NCBI GenBank assembly: GCA_039519185.1
Contig: CM076854.1
Coordinates: 17,457,192-17,521,191, forward strand
DNA: 64,000 nt
Origin: Astragalus membranaceus
Taxonomy: Eukaryota; Streptophyta; Magnoliopsida; Fabales; Fabaceae
Reading direction: 5' to 3'
Both the position numbers and the translations under genes were made by a program. Below, piece after piece: positions 11,839-21,885 of this stretch. Each line of letters starts with the position of its first letter. Position 1 is the first letter of the stretch. Under the pieces are notes generated by a model, which was not told the origin of the DNA, did no database searches, and saw nothing but the letters and a program-made list of their open reading frames with translations.

Positions 11839-12153
11839 TGTCATACCCCAATTTTTTCCGGCTTAGGTCCAAACCCTAATTTTCCACACAAAAATAAATT
11901 ATGCATCATTTTTAGGGTTAGAATGCACGTTTTGGGAAGTTAAAATCGAAAAGGGCATTTTGGCCATTTCTCACAAAAGGGTCTCTAAAAACAATTTTTG
12001 CAATAAGCCTCATGCATCAAATTAGGGTTTTTGAAAATGTGTTATGTATGCATGGCAAGTTTTGAAAAATATGTTATGCATGCATGGCAAGCTTTGGAAA
12101 TTTTTTTTTATACACTATGGCCTAAACCTAAAAACATTTTTAGGCAAAGCAAA

Positions 12154-12544
12154 AATCAATTTCTATTTTGTTCTTATGGCCAATAATCGATTTATACCTT
12201 TTTCCTAAGCCATGAAAATCGATTCTTTATCTCACCTTTAGGCCGATAATCGATTTCCCTTGCCTATGTTTAAAGCATGAAATCGATTTCTACACATACT
12301 CATGTAAAAGCTAAGAATCGATTTCCTTAAATTTTAAAAGACTATGAAATCGATTTTCAGGATCTCCAAATGTCCTGAAAATCGATTCCTACCTTTTTCC
12401 ATAGGCCATATAATCGATTCTTATCATTTCCAAAAATAAAGAATCGATTCCTACATATTTCCAAAGGCCACATAATCGATTTCCAGGATCTCCTAAAGGC
12501 CATGAATCGATTCCTCCCTATTTCAACTAAGCAAACAATCGATT
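12154..12544 (+). promoter_or_regulatory. Phased AATCGATT array in LTR A
   Basis: Twelve ATCGAT cores have their C at 12188, 12220, 12251, 12284, 12319, 12351, 12383, 12415, 12445, 12477, 12508 and 12540, a mean step of 32.0 bp (range 30-35). A decayed AATCAATT lies 31 bp upstream at 12157. The array ends 54 bp before the TATA box. The sequence between motifs varies. Several copies extend to GAATCGATTC. Confidence 0.75.
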
Positions 12545-12593
12545 CATCCTCGCAATAAATGTTTTTTAAAAAAATTCTACGCTTTCCTAAGCC

Positions 12594-12601
12594 TATAAAT
12601 A
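12594..12601 (+). promoter_or_regulatory. TATA box of LTR A
   Basis: TATAAATA within GCCTATAAATAGGC. The same 14-mer palindrome is found in the copia LTR of element F, and a near match in LTR C. Confidence 0.7.
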
Positions 12602-13670
12602 GGCAGCCTCAAGTCACATTCTGGGGGAGGAGATTTTACGAGATCAGAGAGGGGAACACACACATTTTTCACAGATTTTTCACAGATTTTTCACACACAC
12701 ACATCTCACGAGATCAGAGAAGAATTTCTCCACAGACATTTTTCACGAGATCTAAGAAGACAACTCTCGCAAATCTCATTTTCCAGTTCTACGCTTCATT
12801 TTTTCTCTATTCGCGCCGTTGGTCCGTCTGAGCTGATCTCCTGCAAGGGTTAGTCGGGGTTTGCGTTCTTCAGAGTTGTAATATCTGTCTTCATCAGAGG
12901 TATTTCAGTCTTTTTATTTGTTAATATTTAGTTATTGTGATCCATGTGATTTAATTTAGCTCTAGTGTCATTGTTGATGATGAACCACATGATTCCCACT
13001 TATGCCTAGTGCATCATTTTCTAAGTGGTGAAGATGGTTTCAGATGATTCAACTTCCCCCTTTTTTAACTTCTTAATGAATAAAAGATAGTTAGGTTTAT
13101 GGTTTAAGGTCCATGGGGTATTGCAAAGGATAGGTTATTCAAAACCTTGATGCTCCCTCATCTTTGATTGTGTTACTAGCCTTTGGGCACTTATTCATAA
13201 ATGCAAAGGATAGGCTTACCTTAGCCTTGATGCAATTTCCCCCTTTTCGTTCATGTTATTGAGAAATCGTTGCTCATATGTTCCTCAGTTTAATTAAGAT
13301 CATTCTATGCCTATGATCAATTGCTTGCTTGTTTTGATGCACTTTAAAGTCTTGATTCAATATGTCATTCAATCCATGTGTATGACCTCCTAATGAAGAC
13401 GTAAGTCTACATGCCTGTTGTAGCATAGAGTCATTAGGGTAAATACACTCCCTCCTACACACACACTTGCTTTGAGAACTTACCTTGCATCCCTGATAAG
13501 TGGGTCTTTTGATCATATTGGCATGTTTAGTCTTGATTAAATGTTCAACATATGCATGATTTCGTGATTAGTGAATGTGCTTGAACTTTTGTAATCAATC
13601 ATTGATGGTGCCTTCACCCTTCTTCCAAAAAATCTTTCAAACCTTTTTCCAATTAACGCGAGTTATTAGT

Positions 13671-14257
13671 GACTATCACTCAAAGCCTTGGCTTGTTTGA
13701 TTGTCGTGAACGCCATCAAGGGTTATTAGTAATGATCGCTCAAAGCCTTTGCTTGCTCGATCGTTATGAAAACTCTTCCCCTTTCAACCCCTTTCAAAAA
13801 CAATTTCTTTAGAACTACGTCGCTTTGATTCCCATTTGGGATACGTAGGAGCGAGTCACGTTCTCGTCAAGCGCAACAAATAAAAATCCTTTTCGCAATA
13901 AATAAAAATCCTTTTCGCAACCATAAACAAATCATTTTCATAAAACAAGCAAAAGGAATCATTTTTAAACCCATTGTTGCTAGTAGCTCATCAGAGCCTT
14001 TGTTCGTTTAGCTATTAGTGACAATGTCCTTTTCTCATAAGAATAATAAACGGTGATCCATCATAACCTTTGTTAGTTTGATCATCGTGCAAACCAACCT
14101 CTTTCGAAAATCACTTTCAAAAAAAGATAATAAAACGAGTTGTTATCAATAGTCCATCAGAACCTTTGTTCGTTCGACTAGCGGTACAACTCTCTTTCTT
14201 GAGTATTTAGTAGTGATTCATCATAGCCTCTGCTAGTTTAATCATTCACTAATGCTC
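13671..14257 (+). other. Six covarying two-stem hairpins in U5 of LTR A
   Basis: Copies lie at 13671-13705, 13731-13765, 13972-14026, 14051-14087, 14137-14192 and 14201-14257. Each has an outer stem, a 5-base 5' loop (usually CATCA), a 4-bp inner stem, a tetraloop (CTTT, CTCT or CTTG), a 4-base 3' loop (usually GTTT), and the outer stem's return. Inner stems are AAGC/GCTT twice, GAGC/GTTC, TAAC/GTTA, GAAC/GTTC and TAGC/GCTA. Outer stems are ATC/GAT, GATC/GATC, AGCT/AGCT, GATC/GATC, AGTC/GACT and GATT/AATC. The copy at 13972 extends to 17 pairs with three G-U. The module lies in the transcribed leader. Confidence 0.7.
13811..13876 (+). other. ACTACGT structured module, copy 1 in LTR A
   Basis: CTACGT (about 13815) pairs with ACGTAG (about 13842). 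Between them is a TCCC/GGGA hairpin. Downstream is a CGAG/CTCG hairpin, then GTCAAGCGC. Confidence 0.55.
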
Positions 14258-14318
14258 GTCCTATTTCAAACTCACCAAAAAAAGATAAAAAAACAAAACT
14301 TTTCAAAAAGACAACCTA

Positions 14319-14385
14319 GAACTACGTCGCCTTTGATTCTCCACCCGGAGATACGTAGGAGCAGGGCCACGCCCCTGTCAAGCGC
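14319..14385 (+). other. ACTACGT structured module, copy 2 in LTR A
   Basis: Same plan as copy 1. The inner hairpin is TCTCC/GGAGA and the downstream hairpin is CAGGG/CCCTG around CCACGC. Confidence 0.55.
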
Positions 14386-14666
14386 AAAAATAAACAATTT
14401 CTAAAAATAAAGAATATACAAACACATCTTTTCATTTCAAAAGTCTTATTTTCAAAGTAGGGGATTTAGTCGGTTGTAGGGCCGGGTTAATCATCGTTTT
14501 AGGATAAGTGAACTGTGGTCCTTCAGAGCCCCAGCGCTCCTTCAGCCCCAGTGGCCCTTCAGAGCCCCAGGCTCCTTCAGACCCCCAGTGGTCCTCCAAC
14601 ACAGATCACACAGTCCTAAAACTCCTGCATTAAAAAACACCAACCAACAACCATTTTCAAAACCAA

Positions 14667-14735
14667 GAACTACGTAGCTTTGAATTCTCCATCGCACCGG
14701 GAGATACGTAGGAGCGGACCATGTCCCGTCAAGCA
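14667..14735 (+). other. ACTACGT structured module, copy 3 in LTR A
   Basis: Inner hairpin TCTCC/GGGAGA. The downstream stem is partly decayed (GGAC/GTCC around CAT). It is followed by GTCAAGC. Confidence 0.5.
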
Positions 14736-15098
14736 CTTTTTCTAAAAACCCTTTTTCCCCCTTCTCACCTAAAATAAAATTTTCATTAAAGATTTCCCAT
14801 TCATCTCCAAATAAGAAATAAATAGGCAAATCTAGGTATTTTTCAAATCAAACGTTAAAACCACACATTTAATTAGAGGTTCCCTTTCGGTAGAAAGGAC
14901 GTGCGCGGTGCTAACACCTTCCTCGCACGTAATCGACCCCCGAACCCGTATCTCTAGTTTTCAAAAGACCATCCGCCTTGTCCAAAAGACCTTTTTTCAA
15001 TGTTTTGGTCTCAAAATTAAAATATTGGTGGCGGCTCCAAAATTTTCCACGTTGTACATTGAGAAACCCAAACAGGGGATTTTTCGGGGTGCAACAGC

Positions 15099-15116
15099 TG
15101 GCGACTCCGCTGGGGA
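15099..15116 (+). other. Primer binding site of element A (tRNA-Arg)
   Basis: TGGCGACTCCGCTGGGGA, two bases after the LTR. It is complementary to the 3' end of plant tRNA-Arg(ACG) as I recall it. A tRNA-Arg primer is characteristic of Ogre-type elements. Confidence 0.8.
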
Positions 15117-16448
15117 CACTTTTTTTAAGACGAGGGTCAAGCCTAACTAATTTAAATGTGTGGTTTAATGTATTGTTGATTTGATTAAAACCTTGTTTGC
15201 CTTTCTTTCTTATCATTGATTGTAGCCATATGCATTTGTCTTCTTTGTTGTTCCTTATCTCTTCTTTTAATACTTTTCTTTTTATATGTTTATGCTCATG
15301 CATTCTTCCAATCCCCATTCTATCCTGTTCCCTCTTCTTCGCTCCCTTTCTTGAGGTAAGTAGTGCATTGTTGTTGGCACCCTAGATTAGTTGTATTTAA
15401 TTGGTATTAAACCATAGGGTAGACGACATGTTATTGCTTTCTATTGTCTGGATTGTCTGGATTTTCATTTGCAGGTGGGGTAGTTTTTAAGGAAATGCCC
15501 TTCGCACACACCACTTGTACCCCGAGATTATATGATTAGAGGAAGAGACCATAACCCAGGTCTGTTAGGATACCATAGGATGAGTGGATTCGAGTAGTGG
15601 GAGCCCATCAGAACCTTTGTCCGTTTGGCTACTCGCGAAAGTTTCAATCAGAGTTGTGCTCTTCCATGATACCTTGTACCTAGCAGTTTGCTGCATTTAC
15701 AAGGAATTTCCTGAAAGAGACAGTGGCTCTGATGACCTTTGTGAGGGTGTGAATAGAGCCACATGAGAAGATTACCCCTAAAATGCCTTAGATCATAGGT
15801 TTCTTCCCTTTTAGGTCACAAGGGCTTTCCAAATTGTGTGTTGCATCGTTGCATTCAGTTCAATCAATTTTTCCTTCAGAATTTTTGAAAATCAAAAAAA
15901 AAATATGCTTTCCCTTTTCAATAAACACCTATATGAGGTGGCATATAGGGTGAAAATTTTCAAATCACCACCTGTAAATATCCTCTTTCTGCAAAAACAC
16001 AAAAAAAAAAGAAGCATCCTTGCATCATCGCATCATTCATATCATAATTGCATCATACCGCATTCATTTACTTGCATTCATATTACATCTCATTTGCATT
16101 TTGCTTGCTGGGGATCACCAAATAGTGTACCGTCTTGTCATAGGTGCATCAGAATAGAATCGAATAGCAAGGCTTCACTTACTTCTCGCTTCCCAGTTAT
16201 GAAGAAGGTTGAGTTGCTATTTCGATTCCTCGTTTACTTCACTTCCTAGATCAAAAACAAAAAGTTTATGCGCTTGTGACAAGATAAGGCACCTGTAGTT
16301 CCCGGCATCAAGTAAACATTGTACATACATTCATACATCCATTCATACATTTATCTTGATTCTTATGTAATAAAAATCTAAACAAACAGAAATGAAAGGT
16401 AAGCTGGTTCACCAACACCGATACTCCACCCGTCTGCAATCAAGGTTG
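15117..16448 (+). other. 5' leader of element A with an ORF1 remnant
   Basis: Conserved with the leaders of B and C, including one two-stem hairpin at 15591-15635. Small frames at 15584-15766 and 15836-16249 are conserved only as nucleotide sequence and are interrupted differently in each element, so I do not call them genes. At about 16150-16215 the translation (SLTSRFPVMKKVELL) resembles the ORF1 N-terminus of element B (VLNSRFPVVRRIDVE). The rest of ORF1 is absent, so ORF1 was deleted here. A spacer then leads to gag. Confidence 0.6.
15591..15635 (+). other. Two-stem hairpin in the leader of element A
   Basis: CGAGT/ACTCG and AGCC/GGCT outer stems with a bulge, loop CATCA, inner GAAC/GTCC, tetraloop CTTT, 3' loop GTTT. 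B and C have GGAC/GTCC here, so the A-C mismatch is a change in A. Confidence 0.6.
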
Positions 16449-16456
16449 ATGGCTAG
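16449..16456 (+). CDS. gag: Start of gag of element A, cut by the gap
   Basis: ATGGCTAG matches the start of the element C gag (MAS...), and the preceding 40 bases match C as well. Only two complete codons and part of a third are present before the Ns. Confidence 0.5.
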
Positions 16457-16956
16457 NNNNNNNNNNNNNNNNNNNNNNNNNNNNNNNNNNNNNNNNNNNN
16501 NNNNNNNNNNNNNNNNNNNNNNNNNNNNNNNNNNNNNNNNNNNNNNNNNNNNNNNNNNNNNNNNNNNNNNNNNNNNNNNNNNNNNNNNNNNNNNNNNNNN
16601 NNNNNNNNNNNNNNNNNNNNNNNNNNNNNNNNNNNNNNNNNNNNNNNNNNNNNNNNNNNNNNNNNNNNNNNNNNNNNNNNNNNNNNNNNNNNNNNNNNNN
16701 NNNNNNNNNNNNNNNNNNNNNNNNNNNNNNNNNNNNNNNNNNNNNNNNNNNNNNNNNNNNNNNNNNNNNNNNNNNNNNNNNNNNNNNNNNNNNNNNNNNN
16801 NNNNNNNNNNNNNNNNNNNNNNNNNNNNNNNNNNNNNNNNNNNNNNNNNNNNNNNNNNNNNNNNNNNNNNNNNNNNNNNNNNNNNNNNNNNNNNNNNNNN
16901 NNNNNNNNNNNNNNNNNNNNNNNNNNNNNNNNNNNNNNNNNNNNNNNNNNNNNNNN
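16457..16956. other. Assembly gap of 500 Ns
   Basis: Exactly 500 unknown bases, the usual placeholder for a gap of unknown size. The open frames drawn through it are artefacts. Confidence 0.98.
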
Positions 16957-17475
16957 TCTCTCAGGACTCTTAAGAATCTCGTAATGATTTGCAATGCTCT
17001 ATGATATATGCACATGTTTTACAGTTCAGGACCATCATCATCATAAAACGTTTATTTTGAGCAGAAAAAGCAGAAAATAAAAGAGTGAACAGATACGAGA
17101 AATTTGAACTTTATTAATGTGGAAACCGGTCGCACAAGAAGTTACGCCGATTATTTATTACACTTGAAAGTTTAAACTGTAAAAAGACACGAAAAAGGAG
17201 AGAAGCTGAATTCTGACTGTCCGTCTCTGTGGAACAGTGCCAAACATCTATGTCCTTGACCTTGATCACTCCCTCATCCAAGCTTGTAGGAGAGTTGTAT
17301 GCCTTTCTTTACTTTTCATGCCTAAGTTTTCAGACCCTAATTTTTGCCTGGATCGCCCTTTGCGGGTTTTCAATCCACCGGGTCGCTCTGATTTTGCCTA
17401 GGCCGCCCTTTGTGGGTTTTCAACCTAGCGAGCTAATTCTTACTTGGCTTGTCTTTCTCTTTTTTTCTATTTCTT

Positions 17476-17880
17476 TAGGCATAATACTTCTTCACTTAAT
17501 CTGAATTGACTGGATTCCCGAGATCTTCGCCGTCTATATTTATGAGTATCGGCGCTCCTCTGGAAAAAGCTTTCTTGACTTCATATGGACCGTCATAAGT
17601 GGGTATCAACTTCCCACGGAGTCAGTCTGGATAGGTAGGATCTTTTTGAGTAAAGGTCCCTTCGCCGAATTCTCGAAGACGGACTTTCCTGCCGAAAGCT
17701 GCCTTCATCTTTTGTTGGTACAACTGGCCATGGCGCAGGGTAGCAATTCTTTTCCCTTTAATGAGATTCAGTTGATCTAGACGAGCTTGGATCCATTTTG
17801 CTTCTTCTAACCTGACCTCCTGACTACTCGTAGAGAGGGTGTTTCAACTGCTTCTGACCCATACACTAGAAAAGAAAGGG
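17476..17880 (-). pseudogene. pol: Integrase C-terminal fragment of element C
   Basis: In the minus direction the translation contains YGSEAVETPSLRVV, then EEAKWIQARLDQLNLIKGKR, KMKAAFGRKVRLREFGEG, GPYEVKKAF and VKKYYA. This is the usual order at the end of Tat/Ogre integrase. At least two stop codons are present (near 17623 and 17493), and a few residues before PSLRV are missing. Integrase inserts element DNA into the genome; this fragment cannot work. It could also be the displaced end of element B, but its position inside C is simpler. Confidence 0.7.
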
Positions 17881-18690
17881 GGTTGCCCCTGTATGATTTC
17901 AATGAATGTGAGTGCGATAAGGGATGAGATAGGTGTAGGATCAATTTCCCCAATTGTAGGTGAAGAGCGACAGGATTGCCCCACTTGGCATATTGTAAAC
18001 AAATGAATTTACTTGTCCTTGAGCTAAGACTTTGAGAAAACAGCACAATCAATCATTGATCGGAATGGACCTTTCGGGATTGTGGTGTTTGGTGGAGGAG
18101 AGATGAGTAGGCTTAATGAGGTATTTGGGGCTAATGGCAGGATGGTTACCTGGCTTTAGGAGGTTTTATTCCTGGCTAAGAGTCTGTGGAGGGCGGTCTA
18201 TCGAGGTCAAAGGAGAGTGTTTGCGGTTTATGAGAGGAGGGGTGCATGGAAATGAGAAAGTGTTTGAAGGTTTATTGAGACGAGGACCTCTTGGGTTTTG
18301 TGGTAACATCTCTTTTGTATTTTTCTTTTGGTTTTGGGATTTTCCTTTTGAATGATTTTTCCTTCTTTGACTTCTTCTTTTTCTTGAGCTTGGGTGAACT
18401 GATAAAGAACGATGCACTGTTTTTTCTGAGGTGGTCCTTGTCTAAGGTGACTTTTGGATTTTTGGCTTTTTCTTGGCTTAAGATGGGTCGGAAAGGATTA
18501 TGTTTTTCTCTTTGGGATTTTCTTGGCTTAGATGGTGGGGAGAGGATTTTGTTTTTGGATATGGAATGGTAGTCCGACTTCCTTTCAAATCATGATTGCT
18601 TATTTCCTCAAAAATTAACTCTGGGACAATAATTCACTTATTTTCATGCACTTGCCCTTCTTCTTTATTTCCTTTTTGCGCTCTAATTTT
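17881..18690 (-). other. Unidentified stretch between the pol ends of element C
   Basis: Next to the integrase part (17881-18050) there is weak similarity to the upstream integrase region. The rest has lysine-rich low-complexity minus frames (18166-18417) and TTTTCTTGGCTTAAGATGGG-like repeats at about 18470 and 18523. I cannot identify it. It fills the place where RT and RNase H should be. Confidence 0.35.
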
Positions 18691-19000
18691 CCTTTATTGA
18701 AGTACCCATCTTGACCTCTTTCTTGTTCTCAGCGGTCCCCAAGTTGATCACTTCAGTGGATTCCCCGTGATGCTGAATAACCCTTTTTCCTTGCTTCATT
18801 AACCTTCTGGAGGATTTTCCCGGTCTTTCTCAACGTCCCACTCTGCTTGATTGATAAGGTGATCAAAGTCAAAATATGGACCGTTGGCACTGTTATTTTG
18901 AGAGACAATTGCTGTGGATTTGCTTTTTGCCGAGGCGAAAAAGCAGAATGGAAGGTGAGACATGCAGGCAAAAATAATAAAGAAAAGAAGAGACAAGAAT
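18691..19000 (-). pseudogene. pol: Start of pol of element C, broken
   Basis: Minus translation gives NNSANGPYFDFDHLINQAEW, then after a frameshift EVINLGTAENKKEVKMGTS. It matches the beginning of pol in element B (NNDANGPYVNFDYPVNQAKK and EIINLGIEGEKKEVKVGTS). The match stops at about 18690, before the RT domain. Confidence 0.7.
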
Positions 19001-19200
19001 GATGAAAAGAAATTGATTTTTATTGATTGGAATTCAAAAACAACGTTTTTATTGATGATGATGATTTAGAAAATAAAAACATGTGCGCCCCTAACAACTG
19101 GTCCTGTGGCCTTGGGCAGAGCCACAGGGTTGCATTACAAATGACTACTTTAAATCAAAGGTCCCAGGAGGATCAACAGTCTTTCAATTCTTTAATTCTT
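19001..19200 (-). other. gag-pro/pol intron region of element C with a hairpin
   Basis: Non-coding stretch between gag-pro and pol, the position where Ogre elements carry an intron. It holds a perfect 8-bp inverted repeat, CCTGTGGC (19103-19110) and GCCACAGG (19121-19128), around a 10-base loop. Element B has a weaker counterpart near 24594-24618. A pyrimidine-rich tract before pol could be the 3' splice site. Confidence 0.5.
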
Positions 19201-20380
19201 TCACCAGCACTGCAGCGACAAACCAGGTTTGCACCCCTCTTCTGACTTAGTACCATCATTGATGACAGCAATTTGATCGTGTTGTTCCTCTTCCTCATCC
19301 CATCCTGTGGGCTGGATGTCTTCCATTCGGATTTGAGCACTCTCGGGAGCGTCATATCTGACCAAGTAATCAAACTTTCCACTGGGCTCCCCTAGGGTAT
19401 CCCAACATCCCTCTTTCGCAGGCACCGCTGTTACTTCCTCATTGATTTCTTCTTCACCATCAATATCAGGGGTTCCTATCTGAATCACGCACCGATCTAT
19501 CAGGTCTTGCACTGCATGCTTGAAGGCTCTGCACTCCTCCACAGTATGACCAACCCCGTTTTCGTGGAAACTGCAGGTAGCACTTGCATTGTACCTTCGG
19601 GAAAATGGCGGTTGAAGGGCCTTCATTGGCCGGGTGCTGATCAGGTTCTTGGAAGTCAGGTGATTAAACAATTCAGTGCATGTCATCGGTATTGGATCAA
19701 AACTGGTTCGTTTCTTGTACTGATAACCCTGAGCCTTGTGACTGTCACCGCCTTGCTGGGATGGCACAGGAGCAGAGAATGGAACAGTTTGTGGTGGCGG
19801 AGGAATGAAAGAAATGACACCAACTGGACCCACGACAGTGACACCTTCAGCAGCTGCCCCACTCTTTAAGCTCTGCAATATGACCATCATCTCATGTATC
19901 TGGGCCTCCATTGCCTTCAATCGTTCTTCTAGCAAGTGATATCTGTCTCTTGGCTGTGGGCTTTCAATCATCTGGCCCTGAGGATAGCTCCTCGGACTGA
20001 AGTAGTAAACCCCATACTGACGAGTTTCCCATTTGATAAGCAACACTTGGAGGATTCACAATAATCTCCGGAGCAAGAGCAGAAGAACTTCTGGGAGGTA
20101 TAATACTGGGACTAGGGATGTGAATGTGTGGCACACCCGCAGCTCCACTAGAAGTAACCACAGCAGGCTGACTTGTCACCACGGGAATGGCTTCAGCAGT
20201 GGTCCCACTTCTCAGATTTTGCAGCATATTCATTATCTCGGCCCTCTGAGCCTCCATAGCCTCCACTTTAGTCTTCAAAGCTTGATTCTCTTGAGCCAGC
20301 TGCTCGGGGTTAAGAATTTCCACAACCGACTCATCTTGACCCAGGGGGTCCTCATTCTCGAGATGTTGATTGCTAGCCAT
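19201..20380 (-). pseudogene. gag: gag of element C, frameshifted with internal deletion
   Basis: ATG at 20380 (MASNQHLENEDPLGQ). Frame one runs to 19964, and a second frame continues over 20046-19201. The N-terminus has a coiled-coil-like EEILNPEQLAQENQ-type segment. The central capsid domain found in element B is missing: LEERLKAME jumps directly to a repeat of the N-terminal MMVILQSLKSG motif. The nucleocapsid-like part remains (FHENGVGHTVEECRAFK). The protein then jumps past the protease to DQIAVINDG, which matches B after its protease. Confidence 0.75.
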
Positions 20381-21501
20381 TAGTCTTGCCTGTAGACGGT
20401 AGAGTATCGGTGTTGGCGAACCAGCTTGCCTTTTGTTTTTCTTTCTGATGATAGAACATTTTTATGAGTACAAGTATGAATGCGTAAATGAATGCAATGC
20501 ATTTATGTTATTAGATGCATGAGGAATGCTGTATGAATTTTTCAGAATTTTGCTTATGTAATGCATGCTGTTATGATGTAAAATGCGGATGATGAGGATG
20601 CTTGTTATAAAGACAGATATTTACAGGTGGGGGTTTTGAAATTTAGGGCAGTATACCCTATATGCCACCTCATATGGGTATTCATGAAAGAGAAGGAAAA
20701 CATATTCTTTTCTTTGATTTTGTTGTTGTTTTTTTTTTTTTTAAAAAAACGTTGGTGGAAATGAACTAAACTAGATGTAATAATGCAACACACAATTTTG
20801 GAAAAGCCCTTGTGACCTAAAAAGAGGTGAGACCTATGATCTAGGGCAATTTAAGGGTAATCCTTCCATGTAGCTCTATTCACTCCCTTACAAGGCCACC
20901 AGAGCTACAGTCCCTTTCACAAAATTCCCCACAAATGCAGCAAACTGCTAGGTGTGAGGCATCATGAAAGAGCACAACTCTGGTTGAAACTTTCGCAAGT
21001 AGCCAAACGGACAAAGGTCCTGATGGGCTCTCACTACTCGAATCCACTCTCCTAAGTTTTTGCAGACCTGGGTTATGGTCCCACTCAAAACACATAGTCA
21101 CAGGGTATAAGTGTAGTGTGTGTCAAGGGCATTTTCCCTAGTACTACCCCCACCTGAAATGAAAACCAGAGCAGTCCAGATAATAGCATGTTGTCTACCC
21201 TATGGTTCAATATTATTCAAATACTACTAGCCTAGGGTACCAACGACAAACACATTACTTACTTCAGAAAGGGAGCTGAGAAGAAGGGACATGATAGAAT
21301 TGGGGAGAAATGCATGAGCTTACCTTGAAGAAAAGGAGCAAAGAAAGAAGGGAACATGGGGGTTGGAAGAATGCATGGGCATAAGCGATAAAAGAAAGGG
21401 AATAAAAGATAAGAAAGAAAGGCAAACAGGGTTTTAATCAAATCAACAATACATTAAACCACACATTTAAATTAGTTAGGCTTGACCCTCGTCTTAAAAA
21501 G
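20381..21501 (-). other. 5' leader of element C
   Basis: Matches the leaders of A and B (same GCCCTTGTGACCTAAAA blocks). One two-stem hairpin lies at 21001-21040. There is no trace of ORF1: the leader runs directly to gag. The small frames inside are not conserved as protein. Confidence 0.65.
21001..21040 (-). other. Two-stem hairpin in the leader of element C
   Basis: Read on the minus strand: AGCC/GGCT outer stem, CATCA loop, GGAC/GTCC inner stem, CTTT, GTTT. Same place as in A and B. Confidence 0.6.
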
Positions 21502-21519
21502 TCCCCAGTGGAGTCGCCA
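21502..21519 (-). other. Primer binding site of element C (tRNA-Arg)
   Basis: TGGCGACTCCACTGGGGA on the minus strand, one base different from element A, two bases from the LTR end. Confidence 0.8.
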
Positions 21520-21885
21520 GCTGTTGCACCCCGAAAAATCCCGCTTGGGTTTCTCAATGTACAACGTGGAATAATTTTGGAGCCGCCACCAATATTTTAA
21601 TTTTAAGACCAAAACATTGAAAAAAGGTCTTTTGGACAAAGCAGATGGTCTTTGAAAACTAGAGATATAGGTTCGGGGGTCGATTACGCGCGAGGAAGGT
21701 GTTAGCACCGTGCACGTCCTTTCTACCGAAAGGGAACCTCTAATTAAATGTGTGGTTTTAATGTTTGATTTGAAAAATACCTAGATTTGCCTATTTATTT
21801 CTTTGTTTGAAGACGAATGAGAAAACTTACTGGAAATTTTATTTTTGGTGAGAAAGGGGGGAAAAAGGGGTTTTTCGAAAAAAGT

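Larger units (their letters stand above)
11839..15096 (+). repeat. 5' LTR of element A (3258 bp)
   Basis: It starts TGTCATACCCCAATTTTTTC and ends GGGGTGCAACA, two bases before the primer site. In order it holds an AATCGATT array (12154-12544), a TATA box (12594-12601), a first transcript segment, and a long R/U5 part with covarying hairpins (13671-14257) and the ACTACGT modules (13811-13876, 14319-14385, 14667-14735). Between 14515 and 14615 are several CCTTCAGAGCCCCAG-like repeats. The ends match the LTRs of B and C. Confidence 0.85.
11839..16456 (+). mobile_element. Tat/Ogre-type Ty3/gypsy element A, 5' part
   Basis: 5' LTR, primer site, long leader and the first codons of gag, ending at the assembly gap. 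The five bases before the LTR (GCGAC, 11834-11838) are the presumed target duplication. The leader matches those of B and C. Beyond the gap the sequence belongs to element C in the opposite orientation, so the rest of A is not seen. Confidence 0.8.

Noticed and set aside
15584..16249. Small frames in the leaders of A, B and C (MDSSSGS-type and MCCIVAF-type)
   Set aside because: Nucleotide conservation is explained by shared leaders and hairpins. Stops and frameshifts differ among copies, so coding is not supported.
16392..17015. Open frames of about 190 codons on both strands
   Set aside because: They consist of the 500-N assembly gap.
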